Shown in pieces: positions 29,425-39,447 of a stretch of 61,738 nucleotides of DNA. The DNA is from Silicimonas sp. (GTDB taxonomy: Bacteria > Pseudomonadota > Alphaproteobacteria > Rhodobacterales > Rhodobacteraceae): positions 1 to 61,738 of the forward strand of contig JABDJO010000098.1 of the NCBI GenBank assembly GCA_013002465.1. The letters are read 5' to 3'. Position numbers and translations under genes: made by a program. Numbering within the stretch: the stretch's first letter is position 1; each line of letters begins with the position of its first letter. The notes under the pieces were generated by a model that did not search any database, had not been told where the DNA came from, and saw nothing but the letters and a program-made list of their open reading frames with translations.

Positions 29425-30552
29425 ATGAGTGGGCAGGAACCGTTGTTTCTAGATTCAGACGCCAGAGCGGCGGACGACCAGCAGGTTGCGCCGATCGACC
29501 GGCCGGACCCCAGCCTGGCATGCAAGACGATGTTGCCGCCGTCCGACGCCGGATTTGTGGCGGAACGCCTGTCGCCGGATCATGGCGGCGGGGCGGCGCT
29601 TCGCGCGGCTGAAACCGCAGCGGAGCCTGCGCCGACGGCCGACGAGGCCGATCCCGAACCGGAAGCATCGCTGCCCGAGGACGATGCGGACATGGCAGAG
29701 GAAACCGCTGCGCCGGCAACATCCCGTTTGCCCCTTGAAGATCGTCCGAAACGGCCCGTCGTTGCGCTCATGGGGGAATTCAGTGCGGGCAAAAGCACGC
29801 TATCCAACCTTTTGATCGGCACCTCGGCCTTGCCGGTGAATGTGACTGCAACCCAGCTTCCGCCGGTCTGGATTTCCAAGGGCAGTGAATCTCCGTTTCG
29901 TGTCGGGCTGGACAGTGACGAATACGACATTGATGTTCATGACCTGGAATCCGTTTCGGTCGAAGACACCGATCACATCCGCATTTTCCATGACGCCAAA
30001 CTGTTGGATATTTGCGACCTGATCGACATGCCGGGGATTTCCGATCCGAACATGGCCGCCAGCGTCTGGCAACGGGTCATCCACAACGCCGACATCGTCA
30101 TCTGGTGCAGCCACGCCACCCAGGCCTGGCGTCAAAGCGAAGCGGCGGTCTGGTCGACGCTGCCACCGACTTTGTACGACAAAAGCATCCTGCTTCTGAC
30201 CCGGATGGATCGCATCCTGTCGGAACGTGACCGCGCCCGCGTCGTCAAGCGGGTCGAAAACGAAACCAAGGGTTTGTTCCGTCAGGTGCTGCCCGTGTCA
30301 TTGATCCGCGCGCTCGAAGCGAACCATTCCTCGGACGCCTGGGCCGAAAGTGGCGCCGATGATTTGATGGAACTTCTGGTCGGCCTGATCGACGAAGTGG
30401 CAAATGGCGAAACCCAGCCACGCGCCCCAAGGGTGCGCAGCAGGTCGGTTCCCGCCGCCGATGTGGATTCGTCGATCGGCGAAGAAGTGAAGCCCAAGAA
30501 GCCCCGCATGGTCATGCCAACCCGTGTCCGCCCGCGCCCGCTTCAGGGCTAG
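29425..30552 (+). CDS. Dynamin-like GTPase with acidic N-terminal tail (GTPase 3)
   Basis: The 375-residue protein has about 105 disordered residues rich in Ala, Glu and Asp, then a GTPase domain with G1 GEFSAGKS (117-124), a Thr-rich switch I (NVTATQLPP), G3 LIDMPGISD and G4 LTRMDRI. These are intact, unlike the related GTPase 1. The C-terminus is strongly basic (KPKKPRMVMPTRVRPRP), which could bind lipid head groups or nucleic acid. It starts 22 bases after GTPase 2. Similarity between GTPases 1 and 3 suggests a duplicated pair that might heterodimerise; this is inferred from sequence alone. Confidence 0.85.
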   Translation: MSGQEPLFLDSDARAADDQQVAPIDRPDPSLACKTMLPPSDAGFVAERLSPDHGGGAALRAAETAAEPAPTADEADPEPEASLPEDDADMAEETAAPATSRLPLEDRPKRPVVALMGEFSAGKSTLSNLLIGTSALPVNVTATQLPPVWISKGSESPFRVGLDSDEYDIDVHDLESVSVEDTDHIRIFHDAKLLDICDLIDMPGISDPNMAASVWQRVIHNADIVIWCSHATQAWRQSEAAVWSTLPPTLYDKSILLLTRMDRILSERDRARVVKRVENETKGLFRQVLPVSLIRALEANHSSDAWAESGADDLMELLVGLIDEVANGETQPRAPRVRSRSVPAADVDSSIGEEVKPKKPRMVMPTRVRPRPLQG

Positions 30553-30673
30553 GATTTCCCGGTCGTCTTACAACGCTTTTCCCCCATGATTCGCAGGGGG
30601 CTTGCGCCTGTGGCCCTGGCCCATCATTAAGGGCGTGAGGCCCCATTTGGGCAAAGCCGGAGGCAACAACCAG

Positions 30674-31063
30674 ATGAGCGTAAGCGACGCATTGGATGCC
30701 ATGCGATCCGAGATCTCGGGCTGTTCGCTTGTGGCCTATGCCGATCTTGGCTCACGGCTGGTGTTATGTACCAGCGCGGTCTCGAACCCTGGACAAGAAC
30801 AGTTGGATGCCCTTTCGGGTGCGGCGCTTCTGGCTCTGGACGGAGCTTTGGCCGAAGGTGCTGCCGCAATGTGGGACAAGACGGCGACAGGGGCCGACAT
30901 GGCAATGCTTTTGACCAATGCCGAGGCGCGCGTGTTCCTGCGCTCGCCCGGCGCGGCGCCCGAGGCCCTGATCTGCGTCTGTGCCGCCGATGCGGATCTG
31001 GACAAGGTGGTGGATTGCGGCCAGACGACTTTGAGCCGTATCCTGTCGCAGTCTGAGGGTTGA
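30674..31063 (+). CDS. Small roadblock/LC7-like protein
   Basis: The 129-residue protein starts MSVSDALDAMRSEISGCSLVAYADLGSRLVLCTS, with a later stretch of alternating hydrophobic strands and a helix that resembles the roadblock/LC7 fold. Roadblock proteins are partners or GAPs of small GTPases (for example MglB for MglA). Its position just after three GTPases makes that reading attractive, but the sequence match is weak. The ATG at 30674 has a GGAGG site; an upstream in-frame ATG/GTG at 30602 lies in a poorly coding stretch. A 121-base gap with a CCCCC/GGGGG hairpin (30581-30600) precedes it. Confidence 0.6.
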   Translation: MSVSDALDAMRSEISGCSLVAYADLGSRLVLCTSAVSNPGQEQLDALSGAALLALDGALAEGAAAMWDKTATGADMAMLLTNAEARVFLRSPGAAPEALICVCAADADLDKVVDCGQTTLSRILSQSEG

Positions 31064-31072
31064 GGGACCGTT

Positions 31073-31870
31073 TTGAGCGAATTCGCCCGTCTCGAAGAAA
31101 AACTGGCCAAACTGCGTCACCGCGAACGTGCCCCGGGCGAGGTGCGCAAATTGCGCGGGGCTGACGCCGATGCGTTGGTCCAGGCGCTGGTGACCGAGAT
31201 CGACGAAACGATTCTGCCGCGCCGCCTGACGCTCACGGCAGGCCCGGTTGCCCTGCATCTGGCGGTGGCGAACCGGCGCCTTCAGGCGCTTTTGGCGCCA
31301 ACCCCCGATATCAAGGGCGCCGGCGAGCTGGCCGACAAGGCATTACCCGACGCCGAAGACCCTGCCGTGCCGGCCTTGTTGCAGGTGGTGACCCGCGCCT
31401 TTTCGGATGGCCACCCGGTTGAGGTTTCGGCAATGCGGTTGCGCGCCCAATTCGGATCGGACGTCGGTGTTCCCGCCAACCTTCTGGCGCGCGCCTGGAA
31501 CGTCAAACCGACAGCGCCAACGCCCAAGAACCCCGGCGACGTTCTTGGCGGTTATCTGCAGGAGATTTCCACGGACGCCATCGCCTGGCTCAGGATCGAG
31601 GGCGAAGAGGTCACCGACCAGAACGGCCCCGAAGACCGCGTGGCGGCCCTTGGCGAGCAGGCGGCCGTTTTTCTGGACGGGTATTTCGCAAAATTTGATG
31701 TACTTTTCCCCACCGATGCCAAGGCTTGCGGAACCGTGGTTTCCCCCAAGGATGGCAACAGCGATGCCCTTCTATTCGTGGAATTTGGCGAGGTTTCGGC
31801 GTTTATCGCCGTCAAGCCCGCGCTTGTCGCGGATCTGGCCGGGCGTTGGCAAAGGCTTGTGGCGGACTAA
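31073..31870 (+). CDS. Unrecognised 265-aa protein ending the GTPase run
   Basis: I do not recognise this family. It opens at a TTG (MSEFARLEEKLAKLRHRERAPG), nine bases after the previous stop, with a TGAGGG site. The N-terminal 30 residues look like a helical, charged region; the middle (about 80-150) is helical, and the last third (VTDQNGPEDRVAALGEQAAVFLDGYFAKFDVLFP...) looks like a mixed alpha/beta domain. No signal peptide, membrane helix or catalytic motif is visible. It follows the roadblock-like gene closely enough to be co-transcribed, so it is probably part of the same system. Confidence 0.75.
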   Translation: MSEFARLEEKLAKLRHRERAPGEVRKLRGADADALVQALVTEIDETILPRRLTLTAGPVALHLAVANRRLQALLAPTPDIKGAGELADKALPDAEDPAVPALLQVVTRAFSDGHPVEVSAMRLRAQFGSDVGVPANLLARAWNVKPTAPTPKNPGDVLGGYLQEISTDAIAWLRIEGEEVTDQNGPEDRVAALGEQAAVFLDGYFAKFDVLFPTDAKACGTVVSPKDGNSDALLFVEFGEVSAFIAVKPALVADLAGRWQRLVAD

Positions 31871-31885
31871 CAATCGTTGATTGTT
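31869..31885 (+). terminator. Hairpin at the end of the GTPase run
   Basis: AACAATC (31869-31875) pairs perfectly with GATTGTT (31879-31885) around GTT, overlapping the TAA stop. No long T-run follows. It may separate the GTPase run from mreB. Confidence 0.4.
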
Positions 31886-31933
31886 CGCCATTAGGCCACA
31901 ATGGTGCCGTTTTTAGCGTTTTGATAGAGAGTC

Positions 31934-33105
<1,172 letters not shown>

Positions 33106-33173
33106 GCCCGTTCAGGCTGACTTATCCACAGGCGCTGTGCTAGTCTGACCCCGGGACCAGAGCAGAGGACCAA

Positions 33174-34082
33174 GTGGCACGACTTAGCGGTAAAGAAGAG
33201 GATTTTGTCCGCCCCGTCAGACGCCTGGCGGTGGGTCTTCTTGTGCTGTGTCTGATGATCGTTTTCGTGCTGTGGCGGATCGACAGCCCCCGGGCCGAAC
33301 GGTTTCGCGCGCAACTTGTGGATTGGGTGGTGCCCAATCTGGATTGGGCGCTGGTGCCGGTTACCGAGACGGTCAACCTGGTGCGCGGGTTCGAAAGCTA
33401 TGCGGCCCTGCAACGGCAAAACCGCGAGTTGCGCGACGAATTGCAGCGCATGAAGGCCTGGAAGGAGGCTGCCCTGCAGCTTGAACAGGAAAATGCGAAA
33501 CTTCTGGATCTGAACAAGGTGCGGCTGGACCCGGCCTTGACGGTCGTGACGGGGCAGGTGCTGGCCGATAGTGGGTCACCGTTTCGCCAGTCGGTATTGC
33601 TGAACGTCGGTGGATCGCGCGACGGGATCATGGACGGCTGGGCAGTGACCGATGGATTGGGGCTGGTCGGACGAATTTCCGGCGTCGGCAGCCGGTCAAG
33701 CCGGGTACTGTTACTGACCGATAGTGCCAGCCGGATACCGGTGACCATTCAGCCTTCGGGGCAGCGGGCGGTGTTGTCGGGCGACAATTCCTTGCTGCCG
33801 GTCTTGGACTTCATCGAGGCACCGGAAGAAGTGCGCCCGGGTGATCGGGTGATTTCTTCGGGCGACGGCGGGGTCTTTCCGGCCGGTTTGCTGGTTGGTG
33901 CAGTGGTGCTGGCGCGCGATGGCCGCCTGAGACTGCGGCTGGCGGCGGATTATGAGCGGCTGGAATTTCTGCGGGTTCTGAGAAGCCCCCCGAACAGCGG
34001 CATCGATGCGCCTCTGGGCCTGATCGGCCCCCTGTTGCCCGAGACCGAGGCGACCCTGAGCGAAGAGGCCGCAGATGGCTGA
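33174..34082 (+). CDS. mreC: Rod shape-determining protein MreC
   Basis: The 302-residue protein has a short cytoplasmic start, one transmembrane helix (about residues 22-38, LAVGLLVLCLMIVFVLW), a coiled coil (about 80-112, ALQRQNRELRDELQRMKAW) and the two beta-barrel MreC domain with GLVGRISGVGSRSSRVLLLTD and GDRVISSGDGGVFPAGLLVG. MreC is periplasmic and activates the PBP2-RodA pair. It starts with GTG 68 bases after mreB and overlaps mreD by eight bases. Confidence 0.93.
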   Translation: MARLSGKEEDFVRPVRRLAVGLLVLCLMIVFVLWRIDSPRAERFRAQLVDWVVPNLDWALVPVTETVNLVRGFESYAALQRQNRELRDELQRMKAWKEAALQLEQENAKLLDLNKVRLDPALTVVTGQVLADSGSPFRQSVLLNVGGSRDGIMDGWAVTDGLGLVGRISGVGSRSSRVLLLTDSASRIPVTIQPSGQRAVLSGDNSLLPVLDFIEAPEEVRPGDRVISSGDGGVFPAGLLVGAVVLARDGRLRLRLAADYERLEFLRVLRSPPNSGIDAPLGLIGPLLPETEATLSEEAADG

Positions 34083-34611
34083 TCGTCCCCGCAATATCTG
34101 GAGCTATCGCGGCACATTCATCTTTCTGGTGGCCGCCGTTGGATTCGTGCAGCTTTTGCCGCTGCACCCTGGCCCCGGTGGCATGCCTGGCCCCGACATT
34201 ATCCTTCTGATCGCCTTATCCTGGGTCGTGATGCGCCCGGACTTTGTTCCAGTGATGCTGTTGGCCGCGGTCTTTTTGATCGCTGATCTGCTGTTCATGC
34301 GTCCGCCGGGGTTATGGACGGCCCTGGCCATTCTGGGGACCGAATTCCTGCGTGGCCGCCATGTGCAATTGAGGGCCGCGTCATTTTTCACCGAATGGTT
34401 GCTGATTGCCGGCCTGATCACGGGAATGACGCTTGTCAACGGGCTGGTATTGTTGATTTTCGGAGTTGACCAGGCCTCGGTCGGATTGACGATCATCCGT
34501 TTGATCTTCAGCATTCTGGCCTATCCGATCGTGGTCATCCTGGCCGGGCGCGCATTTGGCGTGCGCAAGGTCAGGGCAGGCGACAACGATCAACGTGGAG
34601 TGCGGGTATGA
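34075..34611 (+). CDS. mreD: Rod shape-determining protein MreD
   Basis: The 178-residue inner-membrane protein has about five hydrophobic helices, with the MreD-like PGPDIILLIALSWVVMRPDFVPV segment. MreD is a poorly conserved membrane partner of MreC; position between mreC (8-base overlap) and mrdA (4-base overlap) supports the call as much as the sequence. Confidence 0.88.
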   Translation: MADRPRNIWSYRGTFIFLVAAVGFVQLLPLHPGPGGMPGPDIILLIALSWVVMRPDFVPVMLLAAVFLIADLLFMRPPGLWTALAILGTEFLRGRHVQLRAASFFTEWLLIAGLITGMTLVNGLVLLIFGVDQASVGLTIIRLIFSILAYPIVVILAGRAFGVRKVRAGDNDQRGVRV

Positions 34612-36551
34612 GACGGTCGCCCAAGGAAACCGAAGACGCCGCCGGTCTGGTGACCCGGCGCGGCATCGTGTTGGGCGGTGCGCAGCTTGGGTTCATGGGG
34701 CTGTTGGGTCTTCGGATGCGGCAGATGCAGGTCGAAGAAGCCGAGGATTATCGGCTTTTGGCCGAAGAGAACCGCATCAACGTCCGACTGATCGCGCCGT
34801 CGCGTGGGATTATCTATGATCGTTACGGCATTCCGGTGGCGCAAAACGCGCAGAATTACCGGATCGTCATTGTGCGCGAACAGGCTGGCAATGTCGAAGA
34901 AACCATCGCCAAGGTGCGCCGGTTGGTCGATCTGGACGACGACGATCTGGAGCGGTCATTGAAAGAGATGTACCGGCGCAGTCCGTTCGTTCCGATCACG
35001 CTGGCTGATCAGTTGGAGTGGGAAGACATCGCCGAGGTTGCGTTGAATGCGCCTGCTCTGCCCGGGATTACGCCGGATGTGGGTCTTAGTCGCGAGTACC
35101 CGTTGCGCGAGGACTTCGCCCATATCGTTGGCTATGTCGGTCCGGTCAGCGATTTCGACCTGTCCAAGATCGAGGATCCCGATCCCCTGTTGCAGATCCC
35201 CAAGTTCCAGATCGGCAAAATCGGTGTCGAGACCAAGCTTGAGGCCGATCTGAGGGGTCGGGCGGGCACCAGCCGGATTGAAGTGAACGCAGGCGGTCGT
35301 GTGATGCGCGAGTTGAGCCGGGACGATTTCACGCCCGGCAACGACATGCAGTTGACCATTGACCACGGGCTTCAGAATTATGCCCAGGCACGGTTGGCCA
35401 AGGAAAGTGCCGGATCGGTGGTGATCGACGTGGAGACCGGGGATCTTCTGGCCATGGCTTCGGCCCCGTCGTTTGATCCGAACCTTTTTGTGCGGGGGAT
35501 ATCCTCCAAAGACTACAACGGGTTGCGCGAAAACATCTATAAACCTTTGTTCAACAAGACGGTGCAGGGGCTGTATCCACCGGGTTCGACATTCAAGATG
35601 ATGACCGGGCTGGCCGCCTTGCGCGCCGGTGTGATCGGCCCCGGCGAAACGGTCTATTGCCCCGGCCATACGACCCTTGGCGGGCGCCGGTTCCACTGTT
35701 GGAAGCGCGGCGGGCATGGGTACATGGATTTGAACAACGCGATCACTCAGTCCTGCGATGTTTATTTCTATGAGGCCGCACAGCGTGTGGGCGTTGACCG
35801 GCTTGCCGAGTTGTGTCGAGAGTTCGGGCTGGGGGAGCGTCACGACATCCCCATGTCGGCGGTGCGCGAGGGGATCGTGCCGTCAACCAAGTGGAAAGCG
35901 CAGGTCCGGGGCGAGCGCTGGAACCCCGGCGAAACGCTGAACACGGCCATCGGGCAGGGCGATGTTTTGACTTCGCCCCTGCAACTGGCTGTGATGACGG
36001 CCCGGATCGCCAGCGGCAAGGCCATCAGCCCACGTCTGATCAAGTCGATCGACGGCGTCGAGGTGCCGGTTCCGGACGCGCCCACGCTGAACGTACCGTC
36101 GAACATCATGAACCTTATCCGCAAGGCCATGCACAACGTCTCGAACGGGTCACGCGGTACCGCGCGGCGCTCGCGGATCGTTGCCGAAGGCATGGACATG
36201 GCCGGAAAGACCGGCACCAGTCAGGTACGCAACATCACGACCGCCGAGCGCGCGCGCGGCGTCACACGCAACGACCAACTGCCTTGGGAACGGCGCGACC
36301 ACGGATTGTTTGTGGCCTTTGCACCCTTTGACAAACCGAAATACGCGCTTGCCACCATTGTTGAACACGGCGGCGGCGGATCGTCGGCTGCCGCGCCGCC
36401 ATCGCGCGACATCATGCTTTATGCCCTTTACGGCGATGTGCCCCCGCTTGAGGCCTATCCCAAGGACCAACGCGAGCGGATCAAGGCACAGCACGAAGAA
36501 ATGGTCCTGCGTCCCCGGTTGCAGCCGGAGAAAAAGGCGACACGGGCGTGA
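34608..36551 (+). CDS. mrdA: Penicillin-binding protein 2 (peptidoglycan transpeptidase)
   Basis: PBP2 cross-links new peptidoglycan during cell elongation. The 647-residue class B PBP has an N-terminal membrane anchor (about 20-36), a dimerisation/pedestal region with SRGIIYDRYGIPVAQN, and a C-terminal transpeptidase with the catalytic STFK (Ser327), the SxN-type QSCD and KTGTSQV. It overlaps mreD and rodA by four bases each, so the elongasome subunits are made together. Confidence 0.95.
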   Translation: MRRSPKETEDAAGLVTRRGIVLGGAQLGFMGLLGLRMRQMQVEEAEDYRLLAEENRINVRLIAPSRGIIYDRYGIPVAQNAQNYRIVIVREQAGNVEETIAKVRRLVDLDDDDLERSLKEMYRRSPFVPITLADQLEWEDIAEVALNAPALPGITPDVGLSREYPLREDFAHIVGYVGPVSDFDLSKIEDPDPLLQIPKFQIGKIGVETKLEADLRGRAGTSRIEVNAGGRVMRELSRDDFTPGNDMQLTIDHGLQNYAQARLAKESAGSVVIDVETGDLLAMASAPSFDPNLFVRGISSKDYNGLRENIYKPLFNKTVQGLYPPGSTFKMMTGLAALRAGVIGPGETVYCPGHTTLGGRRFHCWKRGGHGYMDLNNAITQSCDVYFYEAAQRVGVDRLAELCREFGLGERHDIPMSAVREGIVPSTKWKAQVRGERWNPGETLNTAIGQGDVLTSPLQLAVMTARIASGKAISPRLIKSIDGVEVPVPDAPTLNVPSNIMNLIRKAMHNVSNGSRGTARRSRIVAEGMDMAGKTGTSQVRNITTAERARGVTRNDQLPWERRDHGLFVAFAPFDKPKYALATIVEHGGGGSSAAAPPSRDIMLYALYGDVPPLEAYPKDQRERIKAQHEEMVLRPRLQPEKKATRA

Positions 36552-37693
36552 GTTATCTTGAGTACAAGGTCCAGACCGTTCCAACGGGCGCGCGCAAGAT
36601 ACTTCATGCGAACTGGGCTTTGGTGCTGTTGCTGACGGCGGTTTCGGCGGTTGGGTTTCTGATGCTGGTCTCGGTGGCGGGCGGCGACTTTTCCCGCTGG
36701 GCAGAGCCGCAGATGAAGCGGTTCATCCTGGGACTGATCGTCATGATGATGATCGGTATGGTGCCGATCTGGTTCTGGCGTTCGATTTCCGGGCTGGCCT
36801 ATCTAGGTGCGCTTGGCCTTTTGTTACTGGTCGAATTGTTCGGGGCCATCGGCATGGGCGCGCAGCGCTGGATCGACCTTGGCTTCATGCGGTTGCAGCC
36901 CTCGGAACTGATGAAGATCACGCTGGTGATGATCCTGGCCGCCTATTATGACTGGTTGCCTTTGGCGAAAGTCTCGCGGCCCCAGTGGGTGATCGTGCCG
37001 GTGATCCTGACACTGATCCCGACGGCATTGGTTCTGAAACAGCCCGACCTTGGCACGGCGATCCTGCTGGTGGCGGGGGGTGGCATCGTGATGTTCTGCG
37101 CCGGTGTCAGCTGGTGGTATTTCATCGCCGTGATCGCCAGTGGCGTGGCTTTGGTTTACACGGTCTTTGCCTCGCGCGGGACCGATTGGCAGTTGTTGAA
37201 AGACTATCAGTTCCGGCGGATCGACACGTTCCTGGACCCTTCGACCGATCCCCTTGGCGCCGGTTACCACATCACCCAGTCGAAAATCGCCCTGGGGTCT
37301 GGAGGCTGGACCGGCAAGGGGTTCATGCAAGGCACCCAGTCGCGGCTGAACTTTCTGCCGGAAAAGCACACGGATTTCATTTTCACGACGCTGGCCGAGG
37401 AATTCGGTTTTGTCGGCGGGTTTTCACTGTTGGCGCTTTACGGGCTGATCATCTTTTTCTGCGTGGTTTCGGCGGTGCAGAACAAGGACCGGTTCGGGTC
37501 CTTGTTGACACTTGGCGTGGCGGCGACGCTGTTTTTGTTCTTTGCGGTCAACATGTCGATGGTCATGGGTCTGGCGCCCGTTGTGGGCGTGCCTTTGCCA
37601 TTGGTCAGCTATGGCGGGTCGGCGATGCTGGTGCTGCTGGCGGCCTTCGGGTTGGTGCAATCGGCGCATATCCACAGGCCGCGCAGTCGATGA
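36548..37693 (+). CDS. rodA: Peptidoglycan glycosyltransferase RodA
   Basis: RodA is the SEDS polymerase that makes glycan strands with PBP2. The 381-residue protein has about ten membrane helices and SEDS motifs: GAQRWIDLGFMRLQPSELMKI, LKQPDLGTAILL, AGYHITQSKIALGSGGWTGKGFMQGTQSRLNFLPEKHTDFIF (split by helices) and MVMGLAPVVGVPLPLVSYGGSAML. GTG start, overlapping the mrdA stop (GTGA). The following dehydrogenase gene also overlaps by four bases. Confidence 0.95.
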   Translation: MSYLEYKVQTVPTGARKILHANWALVLLLTAVSAVGFLMLVSVAGGDFSRWAEPQMKRFILGLIVMMMIGMVPIWFWRSISGLAYLGALGLLLLVELFGAIGMGAQRWIDLGFMRLQPSELMKITLVMILAAYYDWLPLAKVSRPQWVIVPVILTLIPTALVLKQPDLGTAILLVAGGGIVMFCAGVSWWYFIAVIASGVALVYTVFASRGTDWQLLKDYQFRRIDTFLDPSTDPLGAGYHITQSKIALGSGGWTGKGFMQGTQSRLNFLPEKHTDFIFTTLAEEFGFVGGFSLLALYGLIIFFCVVSAVQNKDRFGSLLTLGVAATLFLFFAVNMSMVMGLAPVVGVPLPLVSYGGSAMLVLLAAFGLVQSAHIHRPRSR

Positions 37694-38631
37694 GCGTGCG
37701 GGTTCTGTTTTCAGCCCCAAAGTCGGACTGGGAGGATTATCGCGAAGTCCTGGCCGCAGCGGTGGCTGACTTGGCGGTAAACGCGACATTTGAACATGCC
37801 GTTTTTCCCGACAATCCCGAGGCGGTGGATTACATCGTTTATGCGCCCTCTAGCAGGTTATCCGATTTCGGCCCGTTCACCGGTGCCAAGGCGGTTTTGA
37901 ACCTTTGGGCCGGTGTGGAAAACGTGGTCACGAACCCGACCTTGACACAGCCCCTGGCGCGGATGGTCGATCCGGGGTTGACCGAAGGCATGGTTGAGTG
38001 GTGCGTCGCCCATGTGATGCGGCATCATCTGATGACCGATAGGGATGTGTGTCGAAGCAATGCTGCTTGGGAACCCTTTGTGCCGCCTTTGGCGCGGGAT
38101 CGTCCGGTGACCATTCTGGGGCTGGGCGCGCTTGGCCGCGCGGTTGGTCAGGCTTTGGCCGCGTTGAACTTTCCGGTAACAGGGTGGAGCAGGTCGGAAA
38201 AGTCCGTCGATGGCATGACGTGCCTGGCGGGCGAAACGGGGCTCAGGCAGGCGTTGGCGACGGCCGAGATTCTGGTGCTTTTGCTTCCCTTGACACCCGA
38301 AACCGAGGATTTGCTGGATGCCGACCGATTGGCGCTTCTGCCGAAAGGGGCCGTTGTCATCAACCCGGGGCGTGGGCCCTTGATCGACGACGGGGCGTTG
38401 ATCGCGGCGTTGGACAAGGGCGATCTGGCCCATGCGACGCTTGATGTGTTTCGTACCGAACCCTTGCCCGAAAGCCATCCCTTCTGGACCCATCTCAAGG
38501 TGACCGTGACGCCGCACATCGCCTCGGCCACGCGCCCCGAGAGTGCCGCGCGGGTGATTGCAGAAAATATCCGGCGAGGCGAGGCGGGCGAACCGTTGCT
38601 GCATTTGGTGGATCGCAAGAAGGGTTATTGA
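37690..38631 (+). CDS. 2-hydroxyacid dehydrogenase, GhrA-like (glyoxylate/hydroxypyruvate reductase)
   Basis: The 313-residue protein has the D-isomer-specific 2-hydroxyacid dehydrogenase build: the NAD(P) motif ILGLGALGRAVGQALAAL, the LLPLTPETEDLLDADRLALLPKGAVVINPGRGPLID region in pieces, the Arg-Glu-His catalytic set (NPGRG, FRTEPLPE, TPHIAS). Length and the early VENVVTNPTL segment fit the GhrA branch, which reduces glyoxylate and hydroxypyruvate. The ATG at 37690 overlaps the rodA stop (ATGA), tying a metabolic gene to the elongation operon. The same reading frame is open far upstream inside rodA, but that part is an out-of-frame shadow. Confidence 0.88.
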   Translation: MSVRVLFSAPKSDWEDYREVLAAAVADLAVNATFEHAVFPDNPEAVDYIVYAPSSRLSDFGPFTGAKAVLNLWAGVENVVTNPTLTQPLARMVDPGLTEGMVEWCVAHVMRHHLMTDRDVCRSNAAWEPFVPPLARDRPVTILGLGALGRAVGQALAALNFPVTGWSRSEKSVDGMTCLAGETGLRQALATAEILVLLLPLTPETEDLLDADRLALLPKGAVVINPGRGPLIDDGALIAALDKGDLAHATLDVFRTEPLPESHPFWTHLKVTVTPHIASATRPESAARVIAENIRRGEAGEPLLHLVDRKKGY

Positions 38632-38640
38632 CCGGCCCGT

Positions 38641-39414
38641 CTATCGCAAATGGGGCGGCGTGTTGGGGTCCGGTTCCTGCGGAGTTGCGACTTGCGGTTG
38701 TGGCAGATCAAAGCGTAGGCCGACGCGGGCCATTCGGGCGACGAAAGGGTTGGCGTGCGAAAAGAACGCGATGTCCCAGGTGCCGTGGTCCAGCCCCGAA
38801 AACACCAGGGTTTCGCGCGCGGCCTGGGTCAGGGCGTCTTCGGCGCCGGGGCGGGCATCGACGAAGGCCAGAAGGTGAGTGTTTGTGCCATCGTCATACG
38901 AGACCCCGGCAAGATAGGCGCATTTGGCCAGGCCGGTGGCTGTGGCAAGCTTGGCGTCAAGGCTGGTCAACAGGCGTTCCGGCACCCCACCCGGGGGATG
39001 AACGGCGCTCGGTCGGCCCTGGGTTGGCGTGGCGTTATGATCCAGCGTCGCGCGAAGCCAGTCCAGAGCCTCGGCCGGGATCACGGTTGCCGAAGGCGCA
39101 ACCTCGAGGTTGAGCGCGACTCCAATATTCTGCCCTTCTAAAAGCTGGGTAATGGCGCGCCCCGAAAGTGCCGCATAGGGGGCCGGACCATTGGCAAACT
39201 CGGCAAGGCGATCCTCGCGGTCGAAAGCCAGGACAAAGCGGCCTTCGTCGGTGTCGAAGTGGCGCGGGTCGATCGTGGATGCCGTGGGCGGGTTGTCCAG
39301 AAGAAGGAACAATTCGCTATCGGCCAGCCGCTCATAGAACCGAAGCCGAGCGGCATCATCGTCGGGGGCGGCCGCCATGGCGGCGTGGGCTTGATCAAGT
39401 GGGGTTTCGGTCAT
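38641..39414 (-). CDS. SseB family protein
   Basis: The 257-residue protein fits the SseB family: an N-terminal ELFLLLDNPP, a middle MRFVLAFDREDRLAEFANGPAPYAALSGRAI pattern (in part) and a C-terminal domain with ALLAFVDARPGAEDAL-like and DIAFFSHANPF. Despite the name taken from a secretion protein, chromosomal members have no proven role. It is convergent with the GhrA-like gene (nine bases apart). Confidence 0.8.
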   Translation of the reverse strand: MTETPLDQAHAAMAAAPDDDAARLRFYERLADSELFLLLDNPPTASTIDPRHFDTDEGRFVLAFDREDRLAEFANGPAPYAALSGRAITQLLEGQNIGVALNLEVAPSATVIPAEALDWLRATLDHNATPTQGRPSAVHPPGGVPERLLTSLDAKLATATGLAKCAYLAGVSYDDGTNTHLLAFVDARPGAEDALTQAARETLVFSGLDHGTWDIAFFSHANPFVARMARVGLRFDLPQPQVATPQEPDPNTPPHLR

Positions 39415-39447
39415 CGGGCAGGCGTTAGCAGAACTTGCCGGACCTGT

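Noticed and set aside
36985-38631. Possible fusion protein extending the hydroxyacid dehydrogenase into rodA
   Set aside because: The upstream part is an out-of-frame reading of rodA with no homology; the dehydrogenase family starts at 37690.
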